Positions 60,215-64,000 of a stretch of 64,000 bases of DNA are shown in pieces. The DNA comes from Leptobrachium leishanense (Eukaryota; Chordata; Amphibia; Anura; Megophryidae). The stretch lies in assembly GCA_009667805.1 (NCBI GenBank), contig CM019067.1:64214637-64278636 (forward strand), read 5' to 3'. Both the position numbers and the translations under genes were made by a program. Position 1 is the stretch's first letter. Each line of letters starts with the position of its first letter. Under the pieces are notes generated by a model. That model saw only the letters and a list, made by a program, of their open reading frames with translations, did no database searches and was not told where the DNA came from.

Positions 60215-61664
60215 CCTGCTCCTCTGGCATAGACCGACAAGCCAGCCCAATGCTGGCTTCCGGTATCGGTTGAGGTATCGGGGACAACTGCACAAGTACC
60301 AAGTACTTGTGCAGATCCTGGTATCGGCACCGATACCGATACTAGGAGAGTGGGAGACCTTTTTTTTTTCATTTTCTTGCAGTTCAGCAGAATTCGCCAA
60401 TGCGGCAGTTTTTGCCGACGTCCAATAACTGATTTGGCGACTCCTATTTTGGTAAATAACGGTGACGATTCTCAAAAATAGTGAATTCACCGTATTTTCA
60501 GTGAAGAGGAATCTCCAAAATGCTGCGAATTGCAGCGAAAGTCGCAATTTTGGTGCTTTGTGAATAGACCCTTTAGTTTTCCAACAAGTCAAAACATCTT
60601 GCAAGCATTTTATAGGCTTCCCGCTATCTTTGTAAAATTAAATTGACCAACAAATTTAAAAAGTTAAGGAAAAAATAACATTAGGACAGAATAATTGTTA
60701 AAATAAATCAAAACTTATTCGCTCTCGTAACTTGAATACTCATCCTTACATTTTGTGAAGTCAAGCTTTACAAAACACTACGGCGTTAATGATCATAATC
60801 TTTTTCAGTTCTTGGCTTTGGCGACTTTTGAATACGCACATTTATTTCCTAATTATTTATTGCATTTTATTTTTAGCACTTGCATATTTTTTTCCCCTCG
60901 TTTGATTCTTATTAAGCGTAATGAGCAGACCGATGCTAAAACCTCCATTTGATCTGTTAGTTAAAGAGAATCCCATGCTGCTTCTGTGCGCAGGGCTTTC
61001 TGTAATGTTTCTGAGATGTGAGGACAAATATCAAGAGTTTGTCACATAAGAGATTATCTTCCATTTTACTGCCTGTGCTAAGAAAAACACTGGGGCGAGT
61101 GATTATTGGTGAAGAAATATTACCTTGGAGTAATGTTCTATTCTCCAATGATCATTGAATTATGCATGAGATTATAGCAAGTGTCTTTTTAGATCATACA
61201 AGTGTCTGAGAGCTTTGTTGGAAAATTATTCATGTTTCATCACGCACTCCAAATACCCTCTTACGCCAGGATCCGCTTTCAGATCAAGAGCATCTTGGTA
61301 TTTTTTTCATGGAATGTGGTCTTTTTCTCCGAAGTTCAGCACCGATGAGCATGAGAAGTGCTTCCAAGCACCTTCAAAATATATATAATTTTTCCACACT
61401 TTCAAAATGACACACAAGTGTACAATTATTGATATATCACCAATATCAGGCAGTTTATACATAGTTATGAGATGTAACTGATAGATAAATAAATTAAATG
61501 TTCTACTAGATGTATTAGAATATTGTGAGATGATCAACAAATATTCAAAAATTTGTTAACTGAAATTTACAATTTAAGCTTTTAAATACCTATACATTAG
61601 TGGGTTTTTTTTTAGGGTTGAATATCTCATAGATTATGGAATTTCTACACAGTCATTGAAAATA
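60215..61664. other. Intronic interval, one short palindrome
   Basis: At 60286-60313 ctgcacaagtac pairs with gtacttgtgcag around a 3-bp loop, beside ggtatcgg/ccgatacc repeats. Otherwise AT-rich with no supported gene. Confidence 0.45.
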
Positions 61665-62567
61665 ACAAGGTTATTCAGAGAGAGTTGATCTGGCCCCAAA
61701 ATGTAACCGGCTTGTCGTCCCTGTGTTAGACGGATCGTTGGCTTTTGTCAGGGTATGGTATTGGGGTGGCACAGGGGTGATGGGTATATGGTGAGCACAG
61801 GGTGCAGTGGTCTGCACACACAGAACATAAGGATGGAGGAAGGTAAGTGGATGTAGACTGACCAGGTTTGAATACTGCAGATGGAGAGAAGGAGGTTGCT
61901 GGAGCTGAGATCTGAAGATATGGTGTGAATCCAGTGAACGGGAACAGGTAGAGGGTTTGGGTAAACTGGATAATTTCGAGCAGCAGAAGGTACGTCTTCA
62001 CTGTCAGGATTGAACTGTAATGATCAGCACAGGAGATCTGGGGGCGTACTCCTTTATTCAGGTGTGGTGTGACGTGTTTGGTGTTTAACTGTTTATGTGT
62101 TTCACTGCTGGTTCAGAGGAGCAGGATCCCAGTACTGGTTCTGGGGTTGGGCTGTATTGGAAAGGTGCTGCCCGAGGTTCAGAGGATGAGGCGTGACAGC
62201 TTTTTCCAGACGTGGAGCAGCGGGTTTGCATCGGCTTATTGGATCGGATCGGATCGGATAATTTATTAAATTGGATCGGATCCAATAATTTCTGTGGTTA
62301 CAAATAAAAGAAAAGTGCAGCAAAACCACCAAAACTATCAGATCTGATAATTTCGTCGGTTTATCAAATCGGTTGCAAGCCGATAATCTGCCGGACCTGC
62401 CGAAAGTAACGGATCTGATCATTTCGACGGCTTTGCAGTGCTTTTTTTTTCAATCAGCGATTTTGCTGAATTCAACGCAGGGTCGGGGAATTTGATTCCT
62501 CAAAGTGCGGGGAACAACAAAGCACTGAAATGTCAGTGACAATTCAGTGCTCTCTGAATAACCCCTT
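61665..62567. mobile_element. Double-hairpin MITE family, copy G (disrupted)
   Basis: The left end aaggttattcagagagagtt and right end agtgctctctgaataacccc are the family inverted ends. Much of the interior (about 61710-62200) is unrelated and probably inserted sequence. A short ggatc tandem repeat lies at 62241-62282. Confidence 0.6.
62241..62282. repeat. GGATC tandem repeat
   Basis: Interrupted ggatc units (ggatcggatcggatcgg and ggatcggatcc). Confidence 0.85.
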
Positions 62568-62630
62568 AAAAGGGCTAATTATCCCTGTATATGACGTTAC
62601 AATAAAATGATACTTTTTTGCTTCAGATTG

Positions 62631-63480
62631 TTAGAAACATAGAAACATAGAAAATGTCGGCAGATAAGAACCTTTCGGCCCATCTAGTCTGCCCAATTAC
62701 ATGGATACTTTACCTGGATTTATCTTTTGTTTAGGATAGCCTTATGCCTATCCCATGCCTGCTTAAATTCAATCACTGTTTTGGCCTCTACCACTTCTAC
62801 TGGAAGGTTGTTCCATGTATCCACCACCCTCTCAGTAAAATAATGCTTCCTGATGTTACTTTTAAACCTTTGCCCTTCTAATCTAAGACTATGTCCTCTT
62901 GTTTTGCTATTTTGTTTCCTTTTAAATATACTCCCTTCCTCTACCTTGTGGATTCCCTTTACGTATTTAAATGTTTCTATCATATCTCCTCTGTCTCGTC
63001 TTTTTTCCAAGCTATATATGTTAAGATCATTAAGCCTTTCCTGGTAACTTTTCTCCTTCAAGCCGTACACCATTTTAGTTTCCCTTCTCTGAACTCTCTC
63101 TAAGAGGTCTATATCCTTCTGGAGATACGGTCTCCAGTACTGCACACAGTACTCCAAGTGAGGTCTCACCAGTGCTCTGTACAGTGGCATGAGCACTTCC
63201 CTTTTCCTACTGCTAATACCTCTCCCTACACAACCAAGCATTCTGCCAGCATTTCCTGCTGCTCTATTACATTGACTACTTACCCTTAGATCCTCTGAAA
63301 TAATAACCCCTAAATCCCAACCCTCAGATGTTGAGGTTAGGACTGTATCAAATATTCTATATTCAGCCCTTGGGTTTTTACGTCCCAGGTGCATTATCTT
63401 GCACTTTTCCACATTAAAACTCAATTGCCACAACTCCGACCATTTTTTTAGTTTACCTAAATCATTTACTGAAACCACAG
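62631..63480 (-). mobile_element. CR1-type LINE, 3' portion with (GAAACATA)n tail
   Basis: The + strand starts gaaacatagaaacatag, which is the reverse complement of the LINE tail. The minus strand carries a 252-codon frame (62720-63478). No catalytic box remains, since the element is 5'-truncated at 63480. A 105-bp copy of the same tail is at 30473-30577. Confidence 0.9.
62720..63478 (-). pseudogene. CR1 LINE reverse-transcriptase C-terminal fragment
   Basis: The uninterrupted 252-codon frame reads WQLSFNVEKCKIMHLGRKNP (just after the catalytic box), then LYRALVRPHLEYCVQYWRPY (thumb region), RRDRGDMIETFKYVKG and VVDTWNNLPVEVVEAKTV at the C-terminus. This order is diagnostic of the CR1-type ORF2 protein, which copies element RNA into DNA at the nick. 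The fingers and palm, including the YADD motif and the endonuclease, are missing, so the fragment is not functional despite its open frame. That the frame is still open suggests a fairly recent insertion. Confidence 0.92.
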
Positions 63481-63708
63481 TAAAGACCGTCTACAATGCC
63501 AAAAATTAAATTCTTAAAAATAAATGCTAATAATAAATGCTAATAAGTCCTATTTGCCTGGTTTTGATGGTTACTTTACTTATATAAGCCAGAAAATACA
63601 ACTGCACGAGAGAAGCTGCACACTTGCAACGGCTAATTTTAGCTAATTTGTTTTTTTTGTATGTTGTTTTACCATTAGTCTACTTCTTTCTCTTGTTTCT
63701 TGTTGCAG
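63481..63708 (+). other. cngb3: Acceptor region of the 51.5-kb intron
   Basis: A pyrimidine-rich tract (63680-63700) and ttgttgcag end the intron at 63708. An alternative ag two bases further (63709-63710) would change the frame and is not preferred. Confidence 0.8.
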
Positions 63709-63855
63709 AGATGATGGAGAGGAGCCCACCATTACAAGCGAATATGCTGAATCCCAAATTCATGAACTCATTAAGCGTATGCGAGAAAGAACCAACCATT
63801 ATAAAGAAAAACTGTCTGACACAGATATTTCATCAGCTGAGACAAGCCCTACAAC
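63709..63855 (+). CDS. cngb3: CNGB3 N-terminal exon preceding the S1 region
   Basis: This 147-nt exon is bounded by ttgttgcag and the donor gtgtaa at 63856. Its first base completes the Lys codon left open by the exon at 12045-12189. The frame then reads DDGEEPTITSEYAESQIHEL, then IKRMRERTNHYKEKL and SDTDISSAETSPT. The pattern EYA-x2-Q-x-H, KRMR-x-RT, YK-x-KL, SS-x-E-x-SP matches the N-terminal segment of vertebrate CNGB3, clearly better than CNGB1. CNGB3 is the modulatory subunit of the cone photoreceptor cyclic-nucleotide-gated cation channel in outer-segment membranes, and pairs with CNGA3. The segment is cytosolic, upstream of the transmembrane domain, which is not in this window. The exon ends with two bases of a split codon. 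In-frame stops follow in the intron. Confidence 0.93.
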
Positions 63856-64000
63856 GTGTAATTTTCAGTTGTTATAATTACTTTTTTGAAATAGAAAAGT
63901 ACTGAATGTAACGAAAACTGATCTATGTAGTCAAAAGGAAACAAATAAAGGTTAGAAAACTCTTGAAGAGGAATAATGAAATATAGGATTATTCAGTAGA
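63856..64000 (+). other. cngb3: Start of next cngb3 intron
   Basis: The donor gtgtaattt is at 63856. The intron continues beyond the window. An aataaa at about 63943 is incidental. Confidence 0.75.

Noticed and set aside
59771..60604. 277-codon open frame on the minus strand
   Set aside because: It lies across a long imperfect palindrome (59932-60214) and flanking repeat, has no known motif, and its composition follows the repeat.

Overview
The window is vertebrate nuclear DNA and most probably anuran (frog or toad). Only about 0.5% of it is coding. Two exons on the + strand (12045-12189 and 63709-63855) splice together in phase. The second encodes a segment closely resembling the cytosolic N-terminus of the cone-photoreceptor cyclic-nucleotide-gated channel beta subunit CNGB3. 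The window is therefore read as the end of one cngb3 intron, an exon, a complete intron of 51,519 bp, the next exon and the start of a further intron. The anuran assignment is an inference. It rests on the divergence of the exons and on the mobile-element mixture: Uribo-like piggyBac MITEs beginning TTAACCCYTTCACT, Harbinger MITEs, several Tc1 lineages, CR1/L2 LINEs and a chromodomain Gypsy element. The species cannot be named.

Almost everything else is interspersed repeat.

1-12 kb (upstream intron): a LINE fragment on the - strand, piggyBac-like MITEs (3328-4591, 5984-6498, 11399-11864), a Tc1 tail (5219-5361), a degraded Tc1 carrying a Harbinger MITE (8033-9025), and a well preserved 1.6-kb Tc1 whose transposase has only two nonsense codons (9079-10701).

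12-33 kb: a candidate solo LTR, a TTTTCG low-complexity element, several hairpin elements, a hAT MITE inserted into the terminus of a piggyBac MITE (18212-18711), a solo LTR with 5-bp target duplication that itself contains a MITE (21155-22816), and a Harbinger element split by a Tc1 (26947-29166).

33-42 kb: a three-level nest. A chromovirus-type Gypsy element (34585-40402, target duplication CCTAC) is interrupted in gag by a poly(A)-tailed retroposon with an 11-bp target duplication, and that retroposon is interrupted by a nearly intact Tc1 (37620-39238). The Gypsy element has lost most of pol.

41-64 kb: a Harbinger MITE broken by LINE insertions, a 2.4-kb hAT element with an internal minisatellite, more copies of an element with hairpins near both ends, a second copy of a putative LTR, an L2 LINE, several long palindromes and a CR1 LINE reverse-transcriptase fragment.

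The repeats do not form a pathway with the gene. Their interest lies in insertion order, terminal structure and target-site duplications, many of which can be read directly. I saw no tRNA, rRNA, CRISPR array, operon or intact host gene other than the cngb3 exons, and I do not claim a novel biological system. The most unusual items are the nested Gypsy, the double-hairpin MITE family, the 120-bp ungapped repeat pair in two cngb3 introns, and the palindrome-rich 3328-4591 element.
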